From the NCBI GenBank assembly GCA_003971905.1, contig RSEE01000085.1, forward strand, positions 241,903 through 305,902: DNA of 64,000 nt, in the 5' to 3' direction. This document shows positions 9,632 to 21,908 of the stretch, piece by piece. Below the pieces are notes generated by a model. That model ran no database searches. It was given only the letters and a program-made list of their open reading frames with translations, and was not told where the DNA came from. The position numbers and the translations under genes were made by a program. Origin of the DNA: Moniliella sp. 'wahieum'. Lineage: Eukaryota; Basidiomycota; Moniliellomycetes; Moniliellales; Moniliellaceae. Numbering within the stretch: the stretch's first letter is position 1; the number at the start of each line of letters is the position of its first letter.

Positions 9632-10997
9632 CGTTTGGGTTTCGGTGGAATCGAAACTTGATGTGATGACAAGATAGCAGCGTGTGTTGTGTGGCTGACG
9701 AGAGAAGAGGGATAGAAGTGTTGCATATACTTCCCAGTCAACACAGCTCTCGTTTCAAGGGTTGAGCACAGTGGAAAGGCCTAACTGGAGAGTCTCATTG
9801 TGGAGATGGACCATCTTGAACGTTGAAAACTCGCATGCGTGTCATGCTCATTCATCTCCACTCGCTCTACATCCGATTTGGAACTAAGAGATTGCCGCGA
9901 GAGAGAAGGTCCGGACCTGTTGACGAGACTCCACACTGCTGGCCTCCTGACTGGGTTAGACGTACGCTAGCATGAGGAAGCACAGCATACCCCGAGTGGA
10001 CAAAGTGCGGGGAAAAGAGAATTCGGAGGGGTGCGAGGGGCTAAATCCAAATCTCTGGCAGAACCTGCATAGAGGGATCGAGGCCATAAGGAAAGCATGA
10101 AGTGGGTCGTCCATGCAAAGTCCCTCCCCACAAAAGCTGCGAAAGTTGTCTGTGAAATCGATACCCGGGTTGGACGCAGGCAGCCCACAAGGCTCCGGGA
10201 GCTCTGGCACCTATTACCATCTGGATCGAAGTGTGCTCTCGATCTCATCAATGGTGACGCTGATGGACACGAATGTCTTGTTTTTGTACGCTTCAAGAGC
10301 AGCTTGAAGGCTGCGCTGAGTAGAATGTTCAACTAAACGTCCAGCTCAGCTGTGGTCCCTGTGACAGGCATTATAGACAGCCGACTGCTCGGCGAAGGAG
10401 CAGGACGGCCGCCTACTGCGCCCGTGGTGCTGAGAGAGGCGTGGTGTGGGGGCAGTGTGCCGTGCCGATTGAATATTGAAAGCCCGAGGGTTGAAATGTC
10501 CAGGATGTCCGCAGGCACAGACGCCAGCCAGGCCAGCCGGGATGCATGCAGCTGCATTTGTGCGCAGCCGCGGCGCGCAGCCGCCCCGTCGCAGACCCTG
10601 GCCGGCCGCCGACAGGCAGGCGTGGCGCCAGTGTACCCGCATGCCGGAGCCGGAGCGCCCCGCACTGGCCCAGCCTAGCACAGGCGCCGCAGATGCACAC
10701 TGGCGCCACGCCTGCCCGCCATCCGCGCGCAGAGCGGCGCCAGGGCAGGGCGCGGCAGCACATGCAGCACAGCCGATCATCGTCACCCTTCCCCTTCACG
10801 CCAAGCCTCACCGGTCAGCGTCGCTCGGAGGCTTGGGCCACTACTCCTTCGCTCAGCTGCTCCTCAGGGCAAGCGTTCAAGCTTCAAGGGAAGCTTCAAG
10901 CTTCAATTGAACGCTGACGCGCTCGCGGCAGGCGTGCTCGCCGGCCCACCCACCACCATCCCCCCTCCCACCACCACCCCCACCCCTCCCGCTCGCC
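9632..10997. other. Intergenic region RAD10-SLM1
   Basis: No gene supported. The left part (to about 10330) is of mixed composition. The right part is very GC-rich, with a perfect 20-bp inverted repeat (10615-10634 and 10697-10716), a run of AAGCTTCAAG words at about 10877-10905, the shared promoter word GAACGCTGACGCGCTC (10909-10924), and a C-rich leader before the SLM1 ATG. Confidence 0.6.
10615..10716. repeat. Perfect 20-bp inverted repeat around 62-bp spacer
   Basis: The arm GGCAGGCGTGGCGCCAGTGT at 10615-10634 is exactly complementary to ACACTGGCGCCACGCCTGCC at 10697-10716. Each arm itself contains the palindrome TGGCGCCA. A cruciform or RNA hairpin is possible. It lies about 290-380 bases before the SLM1 start. 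Confidence 0.85.
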
Positions 10998-12794
10998 ATG
11001 TCACTGTACGACGCACAGTCCCACTCATTCCGTCGTCTCTCGCCGCTCGGCGGCCACCTCACGCAACGCGTCGCTCATCAAGAAGAACACCGCCCCAACG
11101 AGCTGCGGCCAAGCGACCTGCTCATCGAGCGCTTCACTGGTACGTCACCCCCACCACACCCTAACCCTTGTTTGTCCCCCTCTCTCTGCTAACTTTTTTC
11201 TTTCAGGATGGAAGCACATTACCAAACAGCTCATTGCCTACTTTGAGGGCATCGCTGACATTGAGTACAACACTGCCCGCGAGCTGACCAGGCTCGGAGG
11301 TGTGATTCAAGTCCCTTTCCGCGAGGGGAACCAGTTCCTCGGTGAGGATGGAATCCAGGACGTCTACTATTCCATCCGCGACAAGACGCGTGTCATCGCA
11401 GACCACCACGCCAATCTGGCAAGACTGTCGAGGGCTCCATTGTCCAGCACCTCGAGAAGCCCGCACCGAGATCAAGGCCCACATTCGCAACGTCCAGCTC
11501 GACACGGGCAAACTCGCCAGCAGTGTGGCCAAGGAGCGTGAAACTGTCGACCAAGATGGTCACTGATCTGGCCAAGTCGATTACCCTCCTCAAGAACGCC
11601 CCCATGAGTGTACAGCGCGTGAGGACCCTTGGGCCCAGAACTCCCTCGTCTATCGTCAGTTGCACAAGCAGGTCAACGAGGAGAATGCTCTGCAAAAGTC
11701 CATCATCATCATGCAGCAAAACTCAGCACACTTTGAAGAAGGAATCGTTCGTTCCATTCAGTCTGCCTGGCAAAACGTTTGACGAGTGGTCGGGCCGCAT
11801 GTCGGCTCAGGTGCAGGACACGTGGCTCTCCCTTGGAGTACAGATGCGCAGCCTCCAACCCAATGCCGAGTGGATTGCGTTTGCTGCTCGTTCAGACCAT
11901 CTGCTAGACCCGGACACTCCACTGCGCAACCCCGAAACGATCGACTATCCGGGCAAGGACGACCCGTCGGTCATCCCTGTCCACCATGGTATTTTGGAAC
12001 GGAAGAGTCGTCTGACCAAGTCGTACCGTGAGGGGTTCTATGTTCTTACTCCTGCCGGCTACTTGCATGAACACGCCTCTTCGGATCCGCATCGCCATCC
12101 CAAGCCCTCCCTTTCCCTCTTCCTCCCTGTATGCACACTCGGAGCGCCGTCCACCATGGCCTCGCGTAGCCACAAGTTCCGCATCACCGCGGCCAAATCC
12201 GACAGCCCCTTGGCTAGTCTGCGCGGTGAACAGGCTTATGTCTTCCGCGCCCGCAGTCATACCGAGATGATGGAGTGGTGGAACGACATTAAGCAGCTCT
12301 CCAAGGTCTACCTCACACGTCGGAGCAAATGGACCGCTCGGGCCCGGTGCCGGCCGCGGTCCGTGCTGGGGGTACCGCTCCGAGTCGGAGGAGGAGTATG
12401 AAGATGATGATTACGAAGAAGAGAAGAAGAAGAGGAAGAGGAGGAGGAAGATGGGGAAGAGGCGTAACTATGGTCAAGATGGGTCTGAGGAGAGGAAGAA
12501 GTGGAATACGAGACCGAATCCGAGGATGAGGGCGTTCACCCCAACATAGTCCCTGCCCATGATCACATTGCCGAGGAGTCGGAACCTGAAGAGGAGGAGG
12601 ATCCTCAGCACATGCAGGATTACACCCACCACCCGCAAGAGGAGGAACAAGTGCCGGGCTACACGGGGCATCCAGGCCAGGCGGGGGTGGTCATTGGCCC
12701 CAACGGGTATGCGCTCGAGAAGAAGGCACCACAGCCCATTGCCGCCAGCCCTGTTCGGGGGCAGAGTAGCGCAGATGCGGCACGGGGGGGCTAA
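10998..12794 (+). CDS. SLM1: Slm1-like TORC2 effector with BAR-like and PH domains
   Basis: Plasma-membrane phosphoinositide-binding protein acting with TORC2. The ATG opens MSLYDAQSHSFRRLSPLGGH. A 67-nt intron (11140-11206, GTACGT...CTAAC...TTTCAG) separates ERFTG from WKHITKQLIAYFEGIADIEY, the start of the F-BAR-like helical region that runs to about 11840 through several frame breaks. The PH domain begins near VHHGILERKSRLTKSYREGF and includes YVLTPAGYLHEH, a segment with FLPVCTLG, and FRARSHTEMMEWWNDIKQL, all strongly Slm1-like. The C-terminus is acidic (poly-E/D), with stop at 12792-12794. Frame breaks in the BAR-like part fall at short homopolymers and in otherwise conserved helices. 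Confidence 0.88.
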
Positions 12795-13461
12795 ATCTGC
12801 GGTGCGCTGTACAACATCTCAGAACGCTCTCTGGTTGCGCCACAGCTGTGCCGTCAGCTTTTTCATTTAATACCCTCCACACATATAACCACCAGCCTCG
12901 TATTGGTACCAACTCTCTTTTCCCCCGTCTCATCAACTGTGGCACACCACCTTCATTTGATCTTCCTTCTCTACCTGTGCCATGTTGCCTCTCGCCAAAA
13001 AATGTTTACATGCTTCGTTTCGAGAGAGCAGCCCCCCTATCTTCCACATCCGAATACATCAAGGCTCAGCTTGGCCTCCTGTCAAGTGTACTCATAGAGG
13101 GGACGTAGACCTTTTCAGGGCAACGAGCAGACGTCCAAGGACAAGTTATTGCATGAAGTTGTCAAGTTATAGATATGCTGTGTGGGCCTTGACAAGGTCA
13201 GGCTTGTGTGCTGCTCTAGTACTTGCCACGGTATGTGGTCGAGAAACTCCATTTCATCCAACTACACCCCTTGCGGGGGAATGAGCCTCATTGATGCAAT
13301 TTATGCCTCGTTGCGCCCCCTCGGCGGAATAATTTAATGCTTGGCCGATACTCATTCCGACGGCCTGATTTTTTGTTTTCTCTGCAAACTCGCTCACCTA
13401 CACTCCACCCATCCACTTAGTTTGCAGCCCCCCAGTCCTTTTTGCCCAACGAGTACGGATC
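12795..13461. other. Intergenic region SLM1-EBP2
   Basis: No gene supported. It holds the SLM1 3' flank and the EBP2 leader. The leader has pyrimidine-rich CACTCCACCCATCCAC just before the coding region. Confidence 0.6.
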
Positions 13462-14851
13462 ATGGGTCGCAAGTCTGCACCTGCCACACGCGCCGCCGCG
13501 CCCAGCAAGAAGGCTGTGCCTGCCAAGCCTGCCAAGAAGGCTGTCAAAGTGTCCAAGAACCCCGAGCCGGAGCAAGATGTCGATTCTGCCGATTCGGAGG
13601 AGGAGGAGGAGGACGACGACAACGATGACTCGGAGGAGGAGATTAATGAGGAGGAGATGCAAAACCTCATGGCTGCACTGAAGAGGCAAGGTGTCGAACT
13701 CCCTACGGGTGAGGATGAGGATGATGAGGATGATGGGGAGGAGGAGGAGGGTGATTCAGAGGAGGAAGAGGAGGAGGAGGAAGACATGGAGAAGCCCATG
13801 TCTAAGCCCACCCTGGCTGAGAGCATTCTCCGCAGCGGTCTCGTTCCAACCGAGTCTGGGGAAGATGACGAGGAGGAGGACGAGGAGGAAGACGAGGAGG
13901 AAGATGAGGACGTGGAACTGGACCACATCAAGGGGAAGTATCTCCTGCTGTCTTGGCTACCAAGCACAACCGAGTACGGATCAACAATGTGGTTGCGCTC
14001 AAGGCTTTGACTGAGGCCATTTCGCTCAATGCGTGGCCAAGGGCCCCCCCTTGGCCTGGACCGAGACGATGGATGTGTCTTGGCCAGAGAACGTAGCGGA
14101 AGAAGTTGGTAGCCCTCGAGGATGACTTGAAGCGGGAACTTGTGTTCTACCGACAAGCCCTTGCCGGTGCTGAGGAAGGTCGTCGTCGCCTAGCCAGGCT
14201 GGGGTGCCTCATTCGTCCTAAAGATTATTTGCCGAGATGGTCAAGTCGGATGAGCACATGGAGCGGGTCCGCCAGCGCATGCTGGATGAGCGTGCCGGAA
14301 TCAAAGCGTCGGAAGAGGCCAAGCGTCAACGTGAGCTCAAGAAGTTCGGCAAGAAGGTCCAGGTGGAGAAGCAGTTGGAACGTCAAAAGCAAAACGAGAG
14401 TTTGCCGACAAGGTCAAGGATCTGAAGCGCAGTATGTAGACCCGTCCCTTCCCCCTCACACAACCGGCGTCATCTCTGTAAGGATCGCTGTGCTGACTGA
14501 CCTTTTCCTGCCTTGTCCAGAGCATTCGGGCGGTGGTGACGATGGGTTTGATATCCAGTTGGCTGATGTCATGGAGGGCGAAGCGCCCCCCGCGGCGTGC
14601 GCGGCGGTTCGGCTGGGCGCGGGCGTGGTGGGGGCAAGCATATGCCCCGCTCGGCGCGCGATGCCAAGTACGGCTACGGGGGCAAGAAGAAGCACTCAAG
14701 GCCAACACGCGCGAGTCGACGGAGAACTTTTCGTTTGGGGGCGGTGCGGGGGGCCGGCCAAGAAGCGCCGCATCTCGGGCACGGCGGGCGTGCGTGCTCC
14801 CTCGAGCAAGAAGAACCGGCCGGGAAGAACGCCCGCGCGGGAAGGAGGTAA
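13462..14851 (+). CDS. EBP2: rRNA-processing protein Ebp2
   Basis: Nucleolar protein needed for 27S pre-rRNA processing and 60S assembly. The ATG (GATCATGGGTCGC) starts a basic MGRKSAPATRAAAPSKK tail. Long acidic runs (SEEEEEDDD) follow, with EEEMQNLMAALKRQGVELP between them. The conserved core is seen in pieces: NVVALKALTEAI, WPENVA, DDLKRELVFYRQAL and EMVKSDEHMERVRQRMLDER. An 89-nt intron (14432-14520) then joins KR to KHSGGGDDGFD. The C-terminal signature MPRSARDAKYGYGGKKKHS and a terminal NRPGKNARAGRR match the family. At least four single-base frame breaks occur. Domain order and length (about 430 residues) are normal. Confidence 0.9.
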
Positions 14852-15114
14852 GCGAGAGTGCCTTCTGCTTCATCGGCTGCTCGATCCTCATCGACATCTC
14901 CTGAATATAAGCTCCAAGCTTCAACTTGCCTCCGTAGATCTAATAGATGGCCATATAGACGCCCGCCGGTCACCCACCGATCATCGTTCTTTGATTGGCA
15001 GAGAATGGATGTTGAACATTTGAACCCGAGAGCCGTCCCCCACCTCGGCCGACACATGCATGCATCACCATTGCTCAAAGGGCCTGTGCTTCTTGCCTCG
15101 CCACCACCACCACC

Positions 15115-18100
15115 ATGCCGCCGAAGCGAGGGCAGAACGCATCCGACGACCAGCCGTCCGAGGTGGAGCAAAACGATGCGCGCGGATATGCGTTGTGGGT
15201 GCGATCCCTGCAGGCCAAGCTCTTGTCCGCGCGCGCTGAGATGCAATCGAGTAACGCCGAGGCGGTGCTCGAGGCAGAAGCAAGCGCCCAGGCGGCTAGC
15301 ACCGAGCTGGCCCAGGCTTTTGCTCAGATGGAGCAGCACGTTGCGCTGCGTCCGGCACAGTGGGCACTCTACTCGACCTACTCCCTTTCACGGGTGGCTC
15401 ACGAGCAGCGTACGGCCTCATTGACCGTCATCCCCGCCGCGCAACTGGAGGCGGTGCTCCAGATCCACGACCGCGCCACGCAGGCCGGCTCTGGTATGGA
15501 CGCTGCGGCCCACGCGCGTTTTGCCTCTCTTCTTCTTCATTGGCACAGTACTTACTCTGGTACCGATGTCTGGGGACTTTTCAACGGTACCACCGGGCTC
15601 GGGGCAGACGAGGCGATGCACGAATCGGTGCCTGCGCCGATCAACGAGGGTGTGCCGACAGTGGATGTGCTTCAAGAGCAGACAGGGCTTGTGGGTGGGG
15701 CTGTACTTCAATCTACCAAGTCAGGTGCCTGGACGTATGTCGCGCCCTCTTTGCCTGCCGTTCCCAGCCTGATCGAGGTGGCAACCAAGCGCGCAAGAGC
15801 AAGGGTCGGACGATATTCTCGTCGAGTATGAGTCCCTTCTTGGGGAGCCGGCGGTGCGGGAACGTCTCTGGACCGCATATTCTCGAATCGCGCATGATGC
15901 AGTCAACAGTCAAGCCATCTTTCTCATGTACTCTCTTCGAGATGGCTTATTTCCGTATCCGCGGGGACACCGAGCAGCGGGACCGTGTCCTGCGCGCGTT
16001 CAAAGCACGGGCCGCCGTGGCTCATGAACAACGCCCCCTCACCATGTCCATGATGAGCGAATTTGTTACCACCTTCTTTGACTCGGAAAAATACGAGTCT
16101 CTCATGGCTGCTGCTGCTACGGCGGGTGCCGCCGCGGTAGAGCATGCCAACCGAGTCCGGGCCCAAGAAGAATCACTCCGAGGAATCTTTGCCACTACCT
16201 CTGATCCTAGGGGAACTCAAGGAGTATCCTACGAGGAGCTTACCCAATTGACGAAATACCTTGTTACGGTTACGGACCGATCCAATCCTGTGATCGAGCA
16301 AGCCGTCGTACTTTACCGTCGGGTGCTAGCTCTTGTGGGCTTGCCACCGACCTTGACCCGAGCAGAGCAGGCACCACCTACCCCCGAGTACGAGCAAGGA
16401 CGTCAGGCCAAGAACCCTGAGGTCAAGGCGGCCGCAGCGACTGAGTTGGACTCGGCGTTTGCCACTGCCGAGGGGATGTGGGAGGATTATCTTTCTTTCC
16501 ACGCTATCCACGGCCAGGATGCATCCCCAGCGGAGGAATTGGATATCTACACCGAAGCTCTACGCGCGATGCCGGGGAGTGGGACTTTGTGGGCGTTCTT
16601 GCTGCGGACCCAAACGCGTCTGTGGCAGCCTTTGAAGTGGTGGAAGCAACGTTCCAGACTGCTTTGGACCTACGACAAGTAGCCAAGCGGGGCCCGGCTC
16701 CTTTCGCTACCCTGCTTCTGGGTCGTTGTGTGGCCGAGAAGCAGCTGGCTTTGATTGATCTGGCTCAGACTCAGGGAGTGCCTATCACTGAAGTGAAGCT
16801 AGCTGAAGAGCTTGAAACATTCGTCCGTGTGGAGGAAGTAACCTCCCATGCGCTGGAGCTGGGCAAGGCTCGCCTTCTCCCCAAGGGCAAGGCGGGGGGC
16901 AAAGCGGGTACAGATCCGGAGCTGCGGTTAGAGCGATTTTACTCGAGTTGGTGTGAGCTCTTTGGCCCTGATACGGCTCTGATGGCCAACACTGTGTGGA
17001 AGGAGGTAGCAAATGCAGCGGACTCAGTGCCGGGCTCAGGTGACTGCTGCCGAGTACTTTACGCGTGTAGGAATGCTGGACGAGGCACGCCACATCTACA
17101 AGCGAGGCTCGCGTATTGTCACCGAGGACCAGTCTCGTCTGCTCGACGCCTGGGTCGCCTTTGAGCAAGTTCATGGGACATTGTCGGATCTCGAGTACGC
17201 CCTGGCACGGTCTAAACGCGAAACCCAAAAGGCATGGGAGCAGTACTATTCGTCATACCAAGCCCAGGCATATGAAGCAGCTGCCCCGGTTGCTACGGAG
17301 TCTACTGCTACCACTGTTCCCTCCACAGCCCAGACTGCGGCAGTTCCTCCGCCTAGCTTCGAGACCACCCCATCCTCGACTGCGTCCCATGTCCGTACGG
17401 GCAGCAAACACAGTACAGACGAGGCTGCACTGGGCCTCGCTAGTACCGATCCAACAGCTGCACCGGGTCAGGCACCTCGTGGAGCTGAGGAGATGGCTCG
17501 GCCCAAGCCTAAGCCCAAAGTGGCGGACTTCACTCTAACCCCCGACCGGGAGAACACTTCTGTGGTCGTCTCGTCTAGCGTTGCAGAACCCCCCCCTCCG
17601 ACAGACGAGCTACGAACATTGTTCAAAGGGTGTGGCACCATCAGTGATGTGGTGGGTCCGCGTGCTTTGGCTAGCGGAAACTGGGCAGGCACGGTCGTTT
17701 TCTGATCGAGGGGCGATCCCCACAGCCTTGACTCGAGACCAAAAACGGATCCCCGTGGCGGGTGGGACTACAGGTCCGGTCCATGTATCTGTCAGCAGGG
17801 ATTGCACACTCTATGTGACCAACTTCCCAGATACCTACACTAACACGGACATCACGTCTCTCTTTTCCGAATTTGGGGATGTATTGGACACCCGTTGGCC
17901 CTCAAGACGCTTTGCCTCCTCACGCCGTTTCTGTTATGTGGAGATGGCTACAGCTCAAGGGCAAGCCGCTCGTTAAGCGCGAATGGGCGGCAGCTCTCAG
18001 AGCTCAACCGGTTGACGGTAGCTCTTTCGGACCCTGAGCGGCGCAAGGTGCGCTCGGATGCGAATGCCTCGGAACGGGAAGTGTATGTGGGGGTCTGCCG

Positions 18101-18830
18101 CACCATATGACAGTAGACGAGGTGAGGGAACTGTTTGCTGTGCATGGGGACCTCCTTGCCGTGCGAGTTCCCTCGGCTGGGATTGCTTTTGCCGACTTCC
18201 GGACCGCCTTGGACGCGCACAAGGCCTTAGCCCAGCTGAATGGGCTCGAAGTGCAGAGCCGAACCTTGAAGGCTACTATGGCCGACCCGGGAAAGAAGCA
18301 CCAGCAAACGCCCGTGGAGGGCAGGGATTCCGTTCGCGCGCCGTTCACGTTGCCGGGTTGCCCAGCAATGCCCAAGAGGCGCTGGTCCAACAAACGTTCG
18401 AGCACCTCCTTGGACTGAATTCTGTCCGCAAGGTCGAGTATAGCCCTGGGTCGAACACAGCAGTTGTTGAACTGATCACAGCCCAGGCGGCTGGTCAGGC
18501 CCTGTTGGCCCCACAGGTGATGTACGACGATCAGCCTCTGATCCTCTCCTCCCTGGAGCAGGGTCGGCAAGGTGGAGGCAGATCCAGCGTGCGGGCCACT
18601 GCATCTGGGTCACGCCCTCCTCCACCCACGTCGGCCACGGCATTTGCTCCCCGCACCACGCGACCTCGACCTCAGGCCCAGAACCCGCCGCGGACGCAGA
18701 CGCTGCCTCCCCCTCCTCGGTTCCGGATCAGGGTGACTCGATGGACGTGGATGCTCCGCCCCCGCCCGCGTCAGTTGATGCTCCCCCTCGTAAATCCAAC
18801 CAGGACAAATTCCGTGCCTTGCTCGGGTGA
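15115..18830 (+). CDS. PRP24: Prp24/SART3 U6 snRNP recycling factor
   Basis: U6 snRNA chaperone that pairs U4 with U6. The ATG follows a CCACCACCACCACC leader. The N-terminal two thirds are helical half-TPR (HAT-like) repeats, for example ALYSTYSLSRVAHEQR and the part ending VLYRRVLALVGLP, and later AEYFTRVGMLDEARHIYKRG. Four RRM-like domains follow: PPTDELRTLFKGCGTISDVV; LYVTNFPDTYTNTDI with RRFCYVEM; VYVG plus HHMTVDEVRELFAVHGDL; and VHVAGLPSNAQEALVQQTFE. The protein ends SNQDKFRALLG, the Lsm-interaction motif shared by SART3 and Prp24. At about 1,230 residues it resembles SART3 more than yeast Prp24, which lacks the HAT half. Frame breaks occur near 15815, 16650, 17030, 17700, 17960 and 18330. 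Confidence 0.88.
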
Positions 18831-19349
18831 CCTGTGGCAGATGTGAGGTTTTGCATCGACCTAGCATGCTGGGTTCGCAATACAATTCGCCTGGCCTAGC
18901 TTCCAGGAATGACATATACATGCCACAGACGAGATAGAACGGGAATGGGAATGGGAATGGAAATGGAAAGGGGGACGACAGAAATGAAGCCCGACATGGG
19001 CACAGAGGAGTCATGAGGTGATGCCAGCCCATGCGGGCGTTGAGGACAGTGGGGGAGTGCGGTTAAACGATGCAGGCCGACAGGAAAGAAAGAGATGGTG
19101 AGACAAGACGAGACAATACGAGACAGGATGAACAGAATAGGACAGAACAAAACAGGACAGGACAGGACAGGATGAAACAAACGACAGTGAGTGGTATGAG
19201 GAGACACTGTAGCCATGGCGGCTCTTGGCGAGCCTGGCATGCACATGTATGGTGTAGGATGTTCCGATACCCGGTGACAAGGGGGAGGAGGTGTGGTTGA
19301 ATGAAGAAGGCGTCCAGTAGACTCATGAGACCCTCTCATGGCTGGGAAC
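18831..19349. repeat. Convergent intergenic spacer with purine-rich simple repeats
   Basis: Lies between two convergent genes. It has GGGAAT/GGAAAT iterations at about 18940-18975 and AGACAR/GGACA iterations at about 19090-19190, purine-rich on the plus strand. No gene; both 3' UTRs probably fall here. Confidence 0.65.
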
Positions 19350-21908
19350 CTAAGTGATAAAGGCCCAAATCGTGCCCACAATGGCCGCCACTGCCGAGAC
19401 GGTCAGCAGGGCCACATCACCAGCGATCCGCATCCAACTCATCTCGTGACCAAATAGCTTCAAGTTGGCCAAGAGAGGGCCCAGGACACAGGTCGTGATC
19501 ACGAGGAACGAGCCGAGGAAAGCCATCGTCTTCTCAAACCCGGGCAGTACGATGGCCGTCAAGACAATCAGGCCAGCCAGAGTTACTTGGACCGCAATGC
19601 GAGCCGGGCGATGCCAGCGTGGCTCGGATGCTGATGGAGATTGATCCGCGTTCATGAGAAGCGGCGAGGTCACAGTTTGCCCAGCTGTGGCGGGAAGGGG
19701 CAAGTCCCAGCTGAACGACTTCTTGGATTGGGTGGGTGATCCTTTTCTTTGGGCAGCTGGACCAACATGTGTTGGAGAGAGCGCCGGTACAGGTTGCGGG
19801 CACTGATCTGAGTCTGGTGAGAGGGATCCGTAGGAATGTGGGCTTGCAGGAGGGGGAGGTTGGGAGTGCGTGGAATGGGTGGGATGAGGCTCTCGATTCC
19901 CAACGTGCCCTCGAAAGTGTTGATGATAGGACGAGATGCGAGGGCAAACTTGGACAAGGGGTTGACGACAATGAGCCAGACGGCAATGCGGTTGAACGTC
20001 TCGGGGAAGCCAGGGGTCTGGGCAAGGTCCTTGGTGATCTCGTCGCTCACCGAGCGGCCAAACATGGCGTAACCGGCAGCAGCCATGGTGAGATACAGGA
20101 TTGTCGCCGTCACATAAGCCCGGTTAAGCATAGAGGGGAAGCGTCTGGGTTCGCGCATGTCGCGCGCGAGGCTGGGGATAACGGGGTGAGAGCTGAAGCC
20201 ACTCATGATCAAGCCAAAGGATAACGGCAGACGCATCCAGTCGGGCACCGCCGACGCGCTGCTGTTCCACTGATGCAGGCTACCCGGAGACGTAGGTTTG
20301 ATAAACCCGTCCACCACTACTACCACCACGAGAGTAAAGGCAGAGAGAATGCCAACGACACTGACTGGCGAAAGAAGCTTGAGCGGGAGGAAGATGGTTG
20401 GGAGCACCAATGCAAGGCACAAAACCTTGTAAGTGTTGCTCCCAGGCCCGTTGGGGAAGATGGCGTGGAGGCTGTCGGCAAAGAGAATAACGAGTGCCAC
20501 GCAGACCGCCCACAGTTCAAGGCAGAAAAGCGTGCTGACCCACGCACGCGCGCGCGGCCCAAACGCATAGCTTCCAATGTCGGCGTACGTGCGAAGCCGG
20601 CCATTGCGGGCCATAATGCCAAAAAGAACCTTGCCCGTGTAGCTGGTTAGCAGCCCACACACCAAGAACAGCAGCGGCCCCAAGATCCAGCCGGCATAGC
20701 TGAATGCCAACGGCGTGGCAAGGATGCCGACGCCCATCACCGCATTCAAGGTGTTGAACCAGCTCTGAAGAAAGGTGCTCCTTCCCGCAGGGAACGCCAC
20801 TCCTTTGGTGGTGTCAGAGGAGGGGTTACCATTGCGCTTCAGTACACTGCCCGCAGTAAATTGGCTGAAGTGCGCCATTGGTAGTGGTGGGCAATCCCTC
20901 TCTCCATTAGGAATGTCGGTAACCAAAAATGGAGGCTTGTCCGCATCGCCATCTTCTGCCTGATGGGCACGGGCCTGGCTAAAGCGCGCTGATCCATTTC
21001 GCCTCCCCGAGTCCCCGCCCCACGAGAATGGCTTCCTCGGGTACGAGAACGACTCGACTTTCGCCATTCGAAGAAGCGCTTCGGCTGTGAGGGGTGGAGG
21101 ATCCTCCATTGGCAACAGAATTGATCCCCCCGGGGAAAGACTAGGTGGGGAAGACCGGCCGAAGGGGCGGTTGGGCCTGTAGCAGTACGAGTGCGAGAGT
21201 GGGAGCGGGAGCGGGAGCCACTCAATCTCCGACCCCGACCATCGTCCGAGTTGGTATCATCATCTTCGAGAGTGCGGAGCTTGGCATTGCGAGCTTGCAA
21301 GGCAGCGCGACTGAGGTTACTCAGTCCAGGTACCGAGCGACCGCGTGACCGCCGATCAGGCACAGGCTTGAGTGCGTTGGAGGGAAGCTGCTCCGAAGCC
21401 CATTGGGACTGCGCATTGCGGGGATATTGCGGTCTGGAATCGCAGTATCACTCGCGTGGAAGCGGCGACGCTCTCTACGGGCGTTACTCACCAGCATCGT
21501 CATTGTCCGAATCGCTTCGGGACTCGTCGCTGTCGTACTCTTCGTCGCTGTACTGATCCTCCTCGTCTCCGTCAAGAAAAAGATCATCATCCTCATCCTC
21601 GTCCGAGTATTCGTAAGAATCTGACGTGAGGGAAGGTCCTTCGGCTTCTGAATCGGCTGGAGTAGACGTGCCTGAGGCGGCAGGCAGGGCAAAGCGCTCG
21701 ACAAAGGAGGAGACGTGCCAGTGTTCTCCCCATAAAAGCCTGGGAGCGAGTAAGACCAAACAAGGTCCAAGCTGCTCTTCCAGGGGGGCTGTTGGTGGCC
21801 TGACACTTCGCGGGTGCGGGTGCGGTGGGACGGAACCTGGAGCAGCAACGCCACGGCCCACTGGGGCAGGGAAGGGCGAGGAGCCGGGATGGAGCGGGTA
21901 CCTGCCAT
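19350..21908 (-). CDS. AVT1: AVT1-like vacuolar amino-acid transporter
   Basis: Amino acid/auxin permease family (Aa_trans) protein expected in the vacuolar membrane. The core frame shows FLQSWFNTLNAVMGVGILAT, the typical first membrane segment, then several hydrophobic spans (GPLLFLVCGLLTSYTGKVLF, LCLALVLPTIFLPLKLLSPV, LPLSFGLIMSGFSSHPVIPS). A last frame holds AVQVTLAGLIVLTAIVLPGF and DVALLTVSAVAAIVGTIWAF before the stop at 19350-19352. The N-terminal cytosolic region is long: an acidic Ser/Asp stretch (EYSDEDEDDDLFLDGDEEDQ), an Arg/Ser stretch and LTAEALLRMAKVESFSYPR. Introns in this part are likely but unresolved. The ATG at 21908 is only a candidate start. Frame breaks occur near 19700 and near 21130. 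Confidence 0.85.

Noticed and set aside
9346-9744. Minus-strand Gly-Ala repeat protein opposite RAD10
   Set aside because: It is the mirror image of the Pro-Ala hexanucleotide repeat and has no independent support.
13398-14156. Minus-strand poly-Ser protein opposite EBP2
   Set aside because: The complement of GAG/GAC acidic codons reads as serine runs. EBP2 on the plus strand explains the region.
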